From positions 1,364,001-1,428,000 of the forward strand of contig NZ_SIHY01000001.1 of the NCBI RefSeq assembly GCF_004320535.1: a stretch of 64,000 bases of DNA. Direction: 5' to 3'. The position numbers were made by a program, and so were the translations under genes. Within the stretch, counting starts at the first letter, position 1. Each line of letters begins with the position of its first letter. Below the pieces are notes generated by a model. The model was not told where the DNA came from, searched no databases, and saw nothing but the letters and a program-made list of their open reading frames with translations. This document shows, one piece after another, positions 18,938 through 26,668 of the stretch. Source of the stretch: Arthrobacter sp. S41 (GTDB lineage Bacteria > Actinomycetota > Actinomycetes > Actinomycetales > Micrococcaceae).

Positions 18938-20302
18938 TTAGCGAGTTGAGTAAGCCAACAGATCTGCTGACGTGGCGCCTGCAATAACGTCGCCACCCTT
19001 GGTCAGCAGCACCGCTGGATGCTGTTTAAGTAGTTCTTGGGCGTGTTCTAGGGTGTCAGCTACGCCGATCAGTGGCTTGGGCAAATCTCCCAAGTCCTTG
19101 ATGGTGCTTGTTGGTTCTGCTCCACCGAGCAACGCTTCGGTAATGGTGCTGGCGCCGATGACGCCACGTACTTCACCAATGCGGGCTGGCAGCGAAGTGC
19201 TGGCAACGACCAACGCGTCGGCACCTTGTTCGCGTAAGGCCCTAGCCGCCTGTAACAACGTTGCGTTCTCGTCGATTATTTCCGTGCCTTGCTTTGACAG
19301 GGCGGAGCCGATGAAGTCCAGAGCGGAGTATTCATCAGTGATGAAGCCCTGCTGCAGCATCCAGCTGTCGTTGAAGATCTTGGCAAGGTAGCCGCGTCCG
19401 CCATCTGGGGCGATAACTACTACAACGTCGTCTTCGCTGAGTTCACGCGCGGTACGTAGCGCCGCAACAACTGCCATGCCTGAGGAACCGCCCAAGAGCA
19501 GTCCTTCTTCTTTAGCTAGACGACGGGTCATCTCAAATGACTCAGCATCAGTGACCGCTTCAATAGCGTCGGGGACCGAAGCATCGTAGTTGCCCGGCCA
19601 CATATCTTCGCCAACACCTTCAACAAAGTATGGGCGTCCGGTGCCACCGGAGTAGACCGAGCCATCTGGGTCAGCCGCGATAATTTTCACTGGGCCTGAA
19701 GCACGCTGCGCCGAGATCTGCTTGAGGTAGCGTCCGGTGCCGGTAATGGTTCCGCCGGTACCTGCGCTAATGACCGCGTGGGTCACTTTGCCGTCGGTAT
19801 CGTTCCAGATTTCTGGTCCGGTAGTTTCAAAGTGGCTATCAGGTGCGCCCGGGTTGGAGAACTGGTCGGGCTTGTAGGCGCCCTCAATTTCGGTCACCAG
19901 TCGGTCCGAGACACCGTAATAGGACTCTGGAGAATCAGGGGCTACAGCGGTAGGCGTGACCACTACTTCGGCACCATAGGCACGAAGTACGTCGCGCTTT
20001 TCCTCGCCAACCTTATCTGGCGTGACGAAGATGGTTTTGTATCCCTTGAGCTGGCCAACCATGGCCAGACCTACACCGGTGTTTCCACTGGTAGGTTCCA
20101 CGATGGTGCCGCCGGGCTTAAGCTGGCCACACTGTTCAGCACGTTCAACCATCTTCAACGCAATGCGGTCCTTAATGGATCCGCCGGGATTTAGGTATTC
20201 AAGTTTGACCAATACGGTGGCTTTGATTCCGTCGGTAACGCTGTTGAGCTTTACCAGCGGAGTGTTGCCAATCAGATCAAGAACAGTGGAAGCATACTTC
20301 AT
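18938..20302 (-). CDS. cbs: Cystathionine beta-synthase
   Basis: This fold-type II PLP enzyme condenses serine and homocysteine to cystathionine. Of its 454 residues, ~1-320 form the catalytic domain with PLP lysine Lys44 in LNPGGSIKDRIA, SGNTGVGLAMVGQLKGY and the phosphate loop SAGTGGTITGTGRY. The C-terminal ~120 residues are a pair of CBS (Bateman) domains. The start MKYASTVLDLIGNTPLVKL at 20302 matches the family; an upstream in-frame extension of 105 residues reads through the promoter region and is rejected. It forms an operon with the metB-like gene. Confidence 0.94.
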   Translation of the reverse strand: MKYASTVLDLIGNTPLVKLNSVTDGIKATVLVKLEYLNPGGSIKDRIALKMVERAEQCGQLKPGGTIVEPTSGNTGVGLAMVGQLKGYKTIFVTPDKVGEEKRDVLRAYGAEVVVTPTAVAPDSPESYYGVSDRLVTEIEGAYKPDQFSNPGAPDSHFETTGPEIWNDTDGKVTHAVISAGTGGTITGTGRYLKQISAQRASGPVKIIAADPDGSVYSGGTGRPYFVEGVGEDMWPGNYDASVPDAIEAVTDAESFEMTRRLAKEEGLLLGGSSGMAVVAALRTARELSEDDVVVVIAPDGGRGYLAKIFNDSWMLQQGFITDEYSALDFIGSALSKQGTEIIDENATLLQAARALREQGADALVVASTSLPARIGEVRGVIGASTITEALLGGAEPTSTIKDLGDLPKPLIGVADTLEHAQELLKQHPAVLLTKGGDVIAGATSADLLAYSTR

Positions 20303-20432
20303 GTCAAGAACTTTACCGGCGCTTGTCACACTTGTCCTTGCCGATCGTAGTGAAACGTCATGCAGTGGACGTGATGTTTGCGTCAGTGCTAAAGGCCACT
20401 GAAGCCCCAAGCTCAAAGATCCAGACGATAAA

Positions 20433-21404
20433 ATGCGAAATATGCAGAAATCTTGGAGCGCGAGCTTCACTCCTAGCGGACCGGTGTCTTTGACGAAGTC
20501 TCTGGGTATCCTGCGCCGAGGCCTCGGTGACCCGACGATTCGGCTTTCGGCAAGTGAAGCCTGGCTGGCTTTTGCTACTCCCCTAGGCCCAGCAACCCTG
20601 CAAATTTCAAAACCCACCCTTCAAGGTGCTGCCGACTTCCAAGCATGGGGTCCCGGCGCATCTTGGGCATTGGACTCTGCGCCCAATCTTTTAGGCGCGC
20701 AGGATGATTGGAACGAATTTGATCAAGGTCTGCAAGAGGGAATCTATCCGGAGATTATTGCCCGGAACCGGGCAGAACATCCTGATGTAGTACTCCCCAA
20801 AACCGGCAGGATCTTTGAGCATGCAGTAGGTGCCATTCTTGAGCAACGCGTTACTGGCATCGAAGCGAACCATGCGTGGCGTTGGCTCGTTCATCGATTT
20901 GGACAGCCCGCGCCCGGTCCGGCCCCTGAAGGGTTGAAGATTTTTCCTTCACCGCTGGATCTGGCACAGATGCAACGGTGGGATTGGCAGCAGGCTCGGG
21001 TTGAAGGGCAGCGCGCCACAACGATAAGAAAATTCGTTCAGGTAGCCGGTGCCATCAATTGGTGGGCGGATAAGCCACTGAACCATGCCAAGCCGGCGGC
21101 AAAAGCGCCTGGAACATTGGAGGCGGCGTTAGCCTCGGTGCCTGGAATCGGGCCGTGGACTATCGCTGAAACTCTTCAGCGGTCGCATGGGTCTTCAGAC
21201 CACATCTCAGTGGGAGACTTCCATTTGGCCCATTTTGTTGGTCAAGTACTGACCGGAAAGCGGATCACTGATCCACAAATGCTGGCGCTCTTGGCACCCT
21301 ACGCACCACATCGGCAACGAGTGGTGCGACTGTTGATGCTCTCTGGCGAGCGAAAACAAAGCTTCGGGCCACGCTACGCTCCGCTGGATCACCGGCAGAG
21401 GTAG
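20433..21404 (+). CDS. AlkA-like DNA-3-methyladenine glycosylase (HhH-GPD family)
   Basis: This 323-residue base-excision-repair enzyme has a helix-hairpin-helix LASVPGIGPWTIAETLQ (~residues 229-245) followed by the catalytic aspartate of HISVGDFHLAHFVG, the usual HhH-GPD arrangement. The AlkA N-terminal beta domain is degenerate, but the central FEHAVGAILEQRVTGIEANHAWRWLV block is typical of the glycosylase core. It would excise alkylated purines. It is divergent from cbs; the Met at 20442 is an alternative start. Confidence 0.85.
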   Translation: MRNMQKSWSASFTPSGPVSLTKSLGILRRGLGDPTIRLSASEAWLAFATPLGPATLQISKPTLQGAADFQAWGPGASWALDSAPNLLGAQDDWNEFDQGLQEGIYPEIIARNRAEHPDVVLPKTGRIFEHAVGAILEQRVTGIEANHAWRWLVHRFGQPAPGPAPEGLKIFPSPLDLAQMQRWDWQQARVEGQRATTIRKFVQVAGAINWWADKPLNHAKPAAKAPGTLEAALASVPGIGPWTIAETLQRSHGSSDHISVGDFHLAHFVGQVLTGKRITDPQMLALLAPYAPHRQRVVRLLMLSGERKQSFGPRYAPLDHRQR

Positions 21405-21427
21405 GGCCCGAAACTCAAAACGCAGTC

Positions 21428-21802
21428 CTAGGAGTCAGCCTGAGCTGCTTCTTCAGCGATCTGCTTGTGAACTTCACTCATGTCGATGCCCTTGACGGCG
21501 GTGACCAAGTCTTCAAGCTGTGGCTGGTTCAACGCACCTGCCTGCGAGAAGACGAGTACCTGCTCACGGAAAGCCATGATGGTAGGAATCGAAGTTACGT
21601 TAGCTGCACGGGCCAGGCCCTGTTCTGCTTCGGTGTCTACCTTGGCGAAAACAACATCAGTGAACTTGTTTGAGGTCTGATCATAAACAGGTGCAAACTG
21701 CTTGCACGGTCCGCACCAGTCTGCCCAGAAATCCACAAGGACGATATCGTTGTCTTCAATCACCTGTGCGAAGTCATCTTCGCTCACATTTCTAGTAGCC
21801 AT
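21428..21802 (-). CDS. trxA: Thioredoxin
   Basis: This 124-residue thioredoxin has the active site FWADWCGPCKQFAP (Cys30, Cys33), cis-proline loop TSIPTIMAF and VDTEAEQGLARAANV. It reduces protein disulfides in the cytoplasm. The start at 21802 (MATRNVSEDDFAQ) is chosen because the seven codons before it are not family-like. The C-terminal ~20 residues (MSEVHKQIAEEAAQADS) extend beyond a minimal thioredoxin. It converges with the AlkA-like gene, with only 23 bases between them. Confidence 0.93.
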   Translation of the reverse strand: MATRNVSEDDFAQVIEDNDIVLVDFWADWCGPCKQFAPVYDQTSNKFTDVVFAKVDTEAEQGLARAANVTSIPTIMAFREQVLVFSQAGALNQPQLEDLVTAVKGIDMSEVHKQIAEEAAQADS

Positions 21803-21906
21803 GCCTATACGGTAACCGAACATTAGGTGAAATACGTAGAAAGGTGATCTTCATTGACACCGGGAATAGATCCGGATCACAGTGCAACAAAGTTTGCCCG
21901 GATGCA

Positions 21907-21939
21907 AAAAACTCCCGGATCAATGATCCGGGAGTTTTT
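21907..21939 (-). terminator. Terminator of tRNA-Tyr
   Basis: The inverted repeat AAAAACTCCCGGATCA...TGATCCGGGAGTTTTT sits immediately 3' of the minus-strand tRNA-Tyr. It is symmetrical and has T-runs on both strands. Confidence 0.88.
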
Positions 21940-21940
21940 G

Positions 21941-22022
21941 TGGCAGATACTGGATTCGAACCAGTGAAGGCGTTGCCAGCTGATTTACAGTCAGCCCCCT
22001 TTGGCCGCTCGGGTAATCTGCC
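21941..22022 (-). tRNA. tRNA-Tyr (GTA anticodon), 82 nt
   Basis: A class II tRNA with a long variable arm (TGGCAACGCCTT). Acceptor GGCAGAT/ATCTGCC, anticodon stem GCTGA/TCAGC with loop CTGTAAA, normal T-loop TTCGAAT, discriminator A, no encoded CCA. Confidence 0.95.
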
Positions 22023-22203
22023 GAGATGGTTCGTTCAAGAACGTTTGTTCTTGTCGGAACGAGAAATAACTCTACAGGAGATTTTCGATGATGTGAAATC
22101 GAGGGGGCTCTTTTCTCTGTAAGCCTGATCACAGCCCGAATTTAGGGCGCAAAACCGGTAGGCTATGAAACGAATCAGACCCGTTACAGCTAGGAGTATT
22201 CAC

Positions 22204-22692
22204 ATGGCTAGTGATTCCACATTCGACGTCGTCAGCAAGGTTGATAGCCAGGAAGTCGCTAACGCGATGAACCAGGCCCAGAAGGAAATCGCCCAGCGCT
22301 ACGACTTCAAGGGTGTAGGCGCTGAGGTTGACTTCAGTGGCGAGAAGATCTTGATGAAGGCTAACTCTGAAGAGCGCGTCAACGCTGTACTGGATGTTTT
22401 CCAGTCAAAGCTGGTCAAGCGTGGCATCTCATTGAAGTCCTTGGAATCCGGTGAGCCATTTGCATCCGGCAAGGAATACCGCATTGAGTCCAGCATCAAG
22501 GAAGGCATCGCACAAGATGTCGCCAAAAAGATCAACAAGTTGATCCGCGATGAGGCTCCTAAGGGAGTCAAGTCCACCATTCAGGGTGACGAGCTTCGCG
22601 TCTCTTCCAAGTCCCGCGATGATCTGCAGGCCACCATGGCCCTGCTGCGTGACTTCGAAGAAGCTGACCTTCAGTTCATCAACTTCCGGTAG
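22204..22692 (+). CDS. YajQ-family nucleotide-binding protein
   Basis: This 162-residue protein starts at MASDSTFDVVSKVDSQEVANAMNQAQKEI with AGGAGT 8 bases upstream. NAMNQAQKEIAQRYDFKG, SGEKILMKANSEERV and FINFR at the C-terminus are YajQ hallmarks. It has two RNP-like ferredoxin folds. Homologues bind cyclic di-GMP or act as nucleotide or RNA-binding effectors. The role in actinobacteria is not settled. Single gene with a strong terminator. Confidence 0.93.
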   Translation: MASDSTFDVVSKVDSQEVANAMNQAQKEIAQRYDFKGVGAEVDFSGEKILMKANSEERVNAVLDVFQSKLVKRGISLKSLESGEPFASGKEYRIESSIKEGIAQDVAKKINKLIRDEAPKGVKSTIQGDELRVSSKSRDDLQATMALLRDFEEADLQFINFR

Positions 22693-22720
22693 GCATCTTT
22701 AGGTTCTCTTTGAACTAGAA

Positions 22721-22769
22721 GTGAGCGGCGGCATCCCACAGTCAATGTGGGAAGCCGCCGCTCACTTTT
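22721..22769. terminator. Terminator between yajQ-like gene and htpX
   Basis: 12 + 7 bp stem (22721-22732/22754-22765 and 22734-22740/22746-22752) with one A-A mismatch, followed by TTTTTG. It lies between convergent genes. Confidence 0.9.
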
Positions 22770-22798
22770 TGTCTACGCGCAAACACCGCTAAGGATTT

Positions 22799-23677
22799 CT
22801 AGTACTGCTGGCCGCCGGCCATGGCTTCGAGGCGAGCAATACGCTGATCCATTGGTGGGTGCGTGGAGAACATCTGCTTCAGGCGCGAACCGAAAGGGTT
22901 AGCGATCATCAGGTGTGAGCTGTTGACCAGCTTCTGGTCCCCCGTAGCCAGTGGAGCCTGAGAAATTCCGGACTCCAACTTTCGCAACGCGCTGGCCAGA
23001 GCCAATGGGTCGTTGGTTAGTTTGGCTCCATCTTCGTCAGCGTCATACTCACGAGTCCGGCTCACAGCCATCTGAATAATTGATGCGGCCAGTGGTGCCA
23101 AGAGCGACAACGCGATCAGTGCGATCGGGTTGACGTTGCGGTTTTCATTGCTTCCACCGCCACCAAAGAACATCAGGAACTGTGCCACCGAGGTGATTAC
23201 ACCGGCAATCGCCGCAGCCACCGATGAAGTGAGAATGTCACGGTTATATACGTGCATCAGTTCGTGGCCCAGCACGCCGCGCAGCTCGCGCTCATTGAGT
23301 AGCTGCAAGATTCCCTCGGTGCAGCACACCGCAGCATTTTGTGGGTTGCGGCCGGTGGCGAAGGCATTGGGCGAAGTAGTTGGTGAGACATACAGTCGCG
23401 GCATTGGCTGTTGAGCGTTCATCGATAGCTCGCGCACAATGCGGTACATCATCGGATTCTCAGCTTCACTCACCGGGTAGGCGTGCATGGAACGCAAGGC
23501 GAGCTTGTCACTGTTCCAGTAGCCATACGCGGTGGTGCCCAAACCGATCAGGGCGAAGACCCAAATGAACATTGACCGGCCAGTTCCGGCCGAAATGAGC
23601 GAACCGATAGCCAGTAGCAGGGCAAACATTCCGCCGAGCAACAGTGCTGTTTTCAGTCCGTTGTTATGACCATGCAC
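22799..23677 (-). CDS. htpX: Zinc metalloprotease HtpX (M48B)
   Basis: A membrane-bound protease that degrades misfolded membrane proteins. The 292 residues have two N-terminal hydrophobic segments (~10-30, ~36-52), [14 protein letters not shown], the zinc motif HELMH (138-142), two further membrane segments, and the third zinc ligand glutamate in [13 protein letters not shown]. All catalytic residues are intact. Monocistronic, with a promoter expected in the 260-base gap towards rarD; no regulatory site is obvious there. Confidence 0.96.
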   Translation of the reverse strand: MHGHNNGLKTALLLGGMFALLLAIGSLISAGTGRSMFIWVFALIGLGTTAYGYWNSDKLALRSMHAYPVSEAENPMMYRIVRELSMNAQQPMPRLYVSPTTSPNAFATGRNPQNAAVCCTEGILQLLNERELRGVLGHELMHVYNRDILTSSVAAAIAGVITSVAQFLMFFGGGGSNENRNVNPIALIALSLLAPLAASIIQMAVSRTREYDADEDGAKLTNDPLALASALRKLESGISQAPLATGDQKLVNSSHLMIANPFGSRLKQMFSTHPPMDQRIARLEAMAGGQQY

Positions 23678-23938
23678 CGTGACGCACTCCTTGTAAATGA
23701 CTCAGACCAAGTTGGTATTTCTTAGTCTAGTCAACGTTTATGCCTGCAGCTTCGTTCCGGTATTAAGCATTTGAAACGCAGTTGTGATGTAGAGTACCGA
23801 ATTCTGCCTAACGTATTTCGCTCTGCGGGGAATATTGTCTAGCTATAGGCGTTGTACTTTGTGAGTTGCAGGGTGCATTTTTTGCCCCGTAGCTCCGCCT
23901 TTTCCTGCTTCACAATAGTTCGAAAGCGTACATTCTGC

Positions 23939-24877
23939 ATGTCATCAAGCACCACCAAACCGGTCCGCTCTGAACACAGCTATGGTCTGATTCAAGGCAC
24001 CTCTGCCTATCTCATCTGGGGATTGCTCCCCGCATACTTCTTGCTGCTCCCGGAGATCTCAGCTGTGGAGTTCGTAGCCGTGCGAGTTCTCTTCTCTTTG
24101 ATCTTCTGCTTGATCCTGCTCGCTATTACCTCGCAGATTCGTCAGTTTATTGCGATGTTCAAAGATACAAAGAGCATGATGCAGTTGGCCCTGGCCAGCG
24201 TCTTGATCGCGGGCAACTGGGTTCTCTACGCCTTGGCAGTGTTGACCGGACACGTACTTGAGGCGTCGCTGGGCTACTTCGTCAACCCCATTGTTGCCAT
24301 CCTGCTCGGCGTGCTGGTGCTTAAGGAAAAGCTGCGCCCCTTGCAGTGGGCAGCAGTGGCGCTGGCTACCGTAGCCGTTATTGTGCTCACCGTGGGCTTG
24401 GGCCGCGTGCCATGGATTTCTCTGGGCCTTGCGTTCTCCTTTGGCTTCTACGGCCTAGTAAAGAACAAGGTCGGCTCCAAGGGCACCGCATTGGGCGCAC
24501 TGACGGTCGAAACTGTGTGGCTAACCCCGCTGGCCATCATCTACGTCATTTGGCTCTCGCAGACCACCGGTTCCACCTTGCTAGACAGCAACCTCGGTGG
24601 CGTACTCTTGCTGGCTTCCAGCGGCATCATCACTGCTGTTCCACTCTTGCTCTTTGGTGGGGCTGCTCGACGCCTTCCGCTGAGCACGGTGGGCTCGCTG
24701 CAGTTCATCGCTCCCCTACTGCAGTTCATCCTTGGTGTACTGGTGTTCCACGAACATATGCCGTTTGAACGCTGGATGGGATTTGTCCTGGTATGGATTG
24801 CGGTCATCTTTGTTTTGGTCGATATGCTTCGCGCACCTAAGGCCCGGAACCTTCCTGAACCAGTAGAGATCAGCTAG
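23939..24877 (+). CDS. rarD: RarD-type EamA-family transporter
   Basis: This 312-residue DMT-superfamily protein has about ten helices in two EamA repeats. The N-terminal QGTSAYLIWGLLPAYFLLLPEISAVEFVAVRVLFSL and the block NWVLYALAVLTGHVLEASLGYFVNPIVAILLGVLVLKEKL are typical of RarD. The start at 23939 is chosen over one 87 bases upstream because the extension is not family-like. The protein is probably a small-molecule exporter; the substrate of RarD is unknown, and the chloramphenicol link suggested by its name does not follow from sequence. Confidence 0.92.
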   Translation: MSSSTTKPVRSEHSYGLIQGTSAYLIWGLLPAYFLLLPEISAVEFVAVRVLFSLIFCLILLAITSQIRQFIAMFKDTKSMMQLALASVLIAGNWVLYALAVLTGHVLEASLGYFVNPIVAILLGVLVLKEKLRPLQWAAVALATVAVIVLTVGLGRVPWISLGLAFSFGFYGLVKNKVGSKGTALGALTVETVWLTPLAIIYVIWLSQTTGSTLLDSNLGGVLLLASSGIITAVPLLLFGGAARRLPLSTVGSLQFIAPLLQFILGVLVFHEHMPFERWMGFVLVWIAVIFVLVDMLRAPKARNLPEPVEIS

Positions 24878-24905
24878 CTGCCAACGCATTTAGCGCACAA
24901 AGAAA

Positions 24906-24950
24906 AAAGCTTCGGCCGTTCTAGTTTCAAACTAGAACGGCCGAAGCTTT
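24906..24950. terminator. Bidirectional terminator between rarD and gabT
   Basis: A perfect 22-bp inverted repeat with a single-base centre (24906-24927 and 24929-24950), A-rich before and TTT after. It serves both convergent genes. Confidence 0.92.
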
Positions 24951-24974
24951 AGTTATTTACTTCCGGGCTAAGCC

Positions 24975-26318
24975 TTAGGCAGCAAGCTTGCGGATAGCAG
25001 TCTCAAGAACGTCGAATGCATCGTTGAGCAGCTCATCCCCGATAACCAATGGAGGCAGCAGACGAATGACGTTGCCGTAGGTACCGCAAGTCAGGATGAC
25101 AACACCCTGAGCCAGGCACTCGGCAGCGATAGCCTTGGTCAGATCTGCGTCTGGCTCTTTGCCACCAGCCTTGACGAACTCAATAGCAATCATTGCGCCA
25201 CGGCCACGGACTTCACCGATAGCTGGGAATGCGGACTGCAAAGCGGTGAAGCGAGCGAAGAACTTCTCTTCGATCTCACGTGCGCGACCTGGCAGGTCCT
25301 GCTCTTCCATGAACTTGATGCTCTCAAGTGCTGCAGCAACAGCTACTGGGTTACCACCGTAGGTGCCACCCAAGCCGCCACCGTGAACCGAGTCAAGCAG
25401 TTCGGCGCGGCCAACGATGCCCGACAGTGGCATACCGCCGGCGATGCCCTTAGCCACGGTGACGATATCTGGTTCGATCTCTTCGATGTCCGAAGCGAAC
25501 CAAGCACCGGAGCGTGCGAAGCCGGCCTGAACTTCATCAGCAATGAAGACAATGCCGTTTTCCTTGGCCCATTCAGCAACGCGTGGCAAGAAGCCGGTTG
25601 CAGGAACGATGAAGCCACCTTCACCCTGGATTGGCTCGATGATGATCGCAGCGATCTGGTCGCCACCGATCTGCTTCTCCATGGCCAAGATCGCGCGCTC
25701 TGCAGCTTCCTTGCCCGAGATGTTTGGATTCTCTTCACGGAATGGGTAGCTCATTGGCATGCGGTAGATCTCTGATGCCAGTGGACCGAATCCGCGCTTG
25801 TATGGGGCAGCCTTAGCGGTCAGACCCATGGTCAGGTTGGTGCGGCCGTGGTAAGCGTGGTCGAAGGCTACAACTGCCTGGCGACCGGTAGCTACACGAG
25901 CAACCTTGATGGCGTTCTCCACGGCTTCAGCACCGGAGTTGAAGAACACTGCGCGCTTCTCGAAGTTACCTGGGGTGATGGCAGCAAGCTTCTCAGCCAA
26001 GGCAATGTAGTTCTCGTAAGGAGCAACCATGAAGCAGGTGTGGGTGAAGCGCTGCGCCTGCTCGGCAACGGCCTTAGCCACTGCTGGGTTGGATGCGCCA
26101 ACGGTGGTTACCGCGATGCCCGAGCCCAGGTCGATCAGCTGGTTGCCGTCAACATCAACAATGATGCCGCCGTCAACGTCAGCTGCGTAAACAGGCAGGG
26201 TGGAAGCAACGCCGGCAGCAACTGCCTTGGCGCGGCGTGCGGCGAGTTCTTCCGACTTTGGGCCGGGGAATGGCCCGTTGATCTTGCGCTTCTGTTCAAT
26301 ACGGTAGGTAACGTCCAC
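24975..26318 (-). CDS. gabT: 4-aminobutyrate aminotransferase
   Basis: GabT transfers the amino group of GABA to 2-oxoglutarate, giving succinate semialdehyde. The 447-residue class III aminotransferase has PLP lysine Lys290 in VTVAKGIAGGMPLSG, FFNSGAEAVENAIKVAR, FDHAYHGRTNLTMGLT and IIEPIQGEGGF followed by DEVQAGFARSG. Downstream in transcription is the rarD-side terminator. Upstream lie a two-subunit sodium symporter and a PucR regulator, which together suggest a GABA uptake and use module. No succinate-semialdehyde dehydrogenase (gabD) is in this window. Confidence 0.93.
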   Translation of the reverse strand: MDVTYRIEQKRKINGPFPGPKSEELAARRAKAVAAGVASTLPVYAADVDGGIIVDVDGNQLIDLGSGIAVTTVGASNPAVAKAVAEQAQRFTHTCFMVAPYENYIALAEKLAAITPGNFEKRAVFFNSGAEAVENAIKVARVATGRQAVVAFDHAYHGRTNLTMGLTAKAAPYKRGFGPLASEIYRMPMSYPFREENPNISGKEAAERAILAMEKQIGGDQIAAIIIEPIQGEGGFIVPATGFLPRVAEWAKENGIVFIADEVQAGFARSGAWFASDIEEIEPDIVTVAKGIAGGMPLSGIVGRAELLDSVHGGGLGGTYGGNPVAVAAALESIKFMEEQDLPGRAREIEEKFFARFTALQSAFPAIGEVRGRGAMIAIEFVKAGGKEPDADLTKAIAAECLAQGVVILTCGTYGNVIRLLPPLVIGDELLNDAFDVLETAIRKLAA

Positions 26319-26455
26319 CTGCTTGTCCTTTCACTAAAGTTTTACGAGCATGTCGCTCGACGTGTTCTAACCAACAGACTATTCTTCAAGGCCCTTTGCG
26401 ACTAGCAAAGTTGGCACAAATGACTTTTGGTTTTGTAGTGCATCTGCACAGCAAA

Positions 26456-26492
26456 GCCTCCCCGTTCCAAGTCGGACTTGGAACAAGGAGGC
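26456..26492 (-). terminator. Hairpin between the transporter small subunit and gabT
   Basis: 6 + 10 bp stem with a CC/AA internal mismatch (26456-26473 with 26475-26492), followed on the minus strand by TTTGCTG. It is probably a terminator or attenuator that separates the transporter genes from gabT. Confidence 0.6.
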
Positions 26493-26513
26493 TACAGCTA
26501 ATTTCTGCGGAAA

Positions 26514-26666
26514 TTACAGGTTGCTATTACCTGCAGGTTCAGCGGTTTCAATCACGTGGTCATCATCCTTTTCAGGATTGCGTGAGAGGTTGATCAGTGA
26601 GATGGCCAGGCCACCCCAGATGGTCAGCATGGAAATGATCATGAATACAATTGCGATGCCGCTCAT
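26514..26666 (-). CDS. MetS-like small subunit of an NSS-family sodium symporter
   Basis: This 50-residue protein was found by reading the minus strand directly. It starts MSGIAIVFMIISMLTIWGGL, a single membrane helix (~4-26), followed by NLSRNPEKDDDHV and an acidic tail. Its ATG is 2 bases from the stop of the large transporter gene. The size, the WGG motif at the helix end and the position match MetS, the accessory subunit required by MetP for methionine/alanine uptake in Corynebacterium glutamicum. It should sit beside the large subunit in the cytoplasmic membrane. Confidence 0.85.
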   Translation of the reverse strand: MSGIAIVFMIISMLTIWGGLAISLINLSRNPEKDDDHVIETAEPAGNSNL

Positions 26667-26668
26667 GA

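Noticed and set aside
20303-20617. 105-residue N-terminal extension of cystathionine beta-synthase
   Set aside because: It runs through the promoter region and into the divergent AlkA-like gene. The family start MKYASTVLDLIGNTPL is at 20302.
21844-22122. 92-residue open frame on the plus strand
   Set aside because: It reads across the tRNA-Tyr gene and its terminator in the wrong direction.
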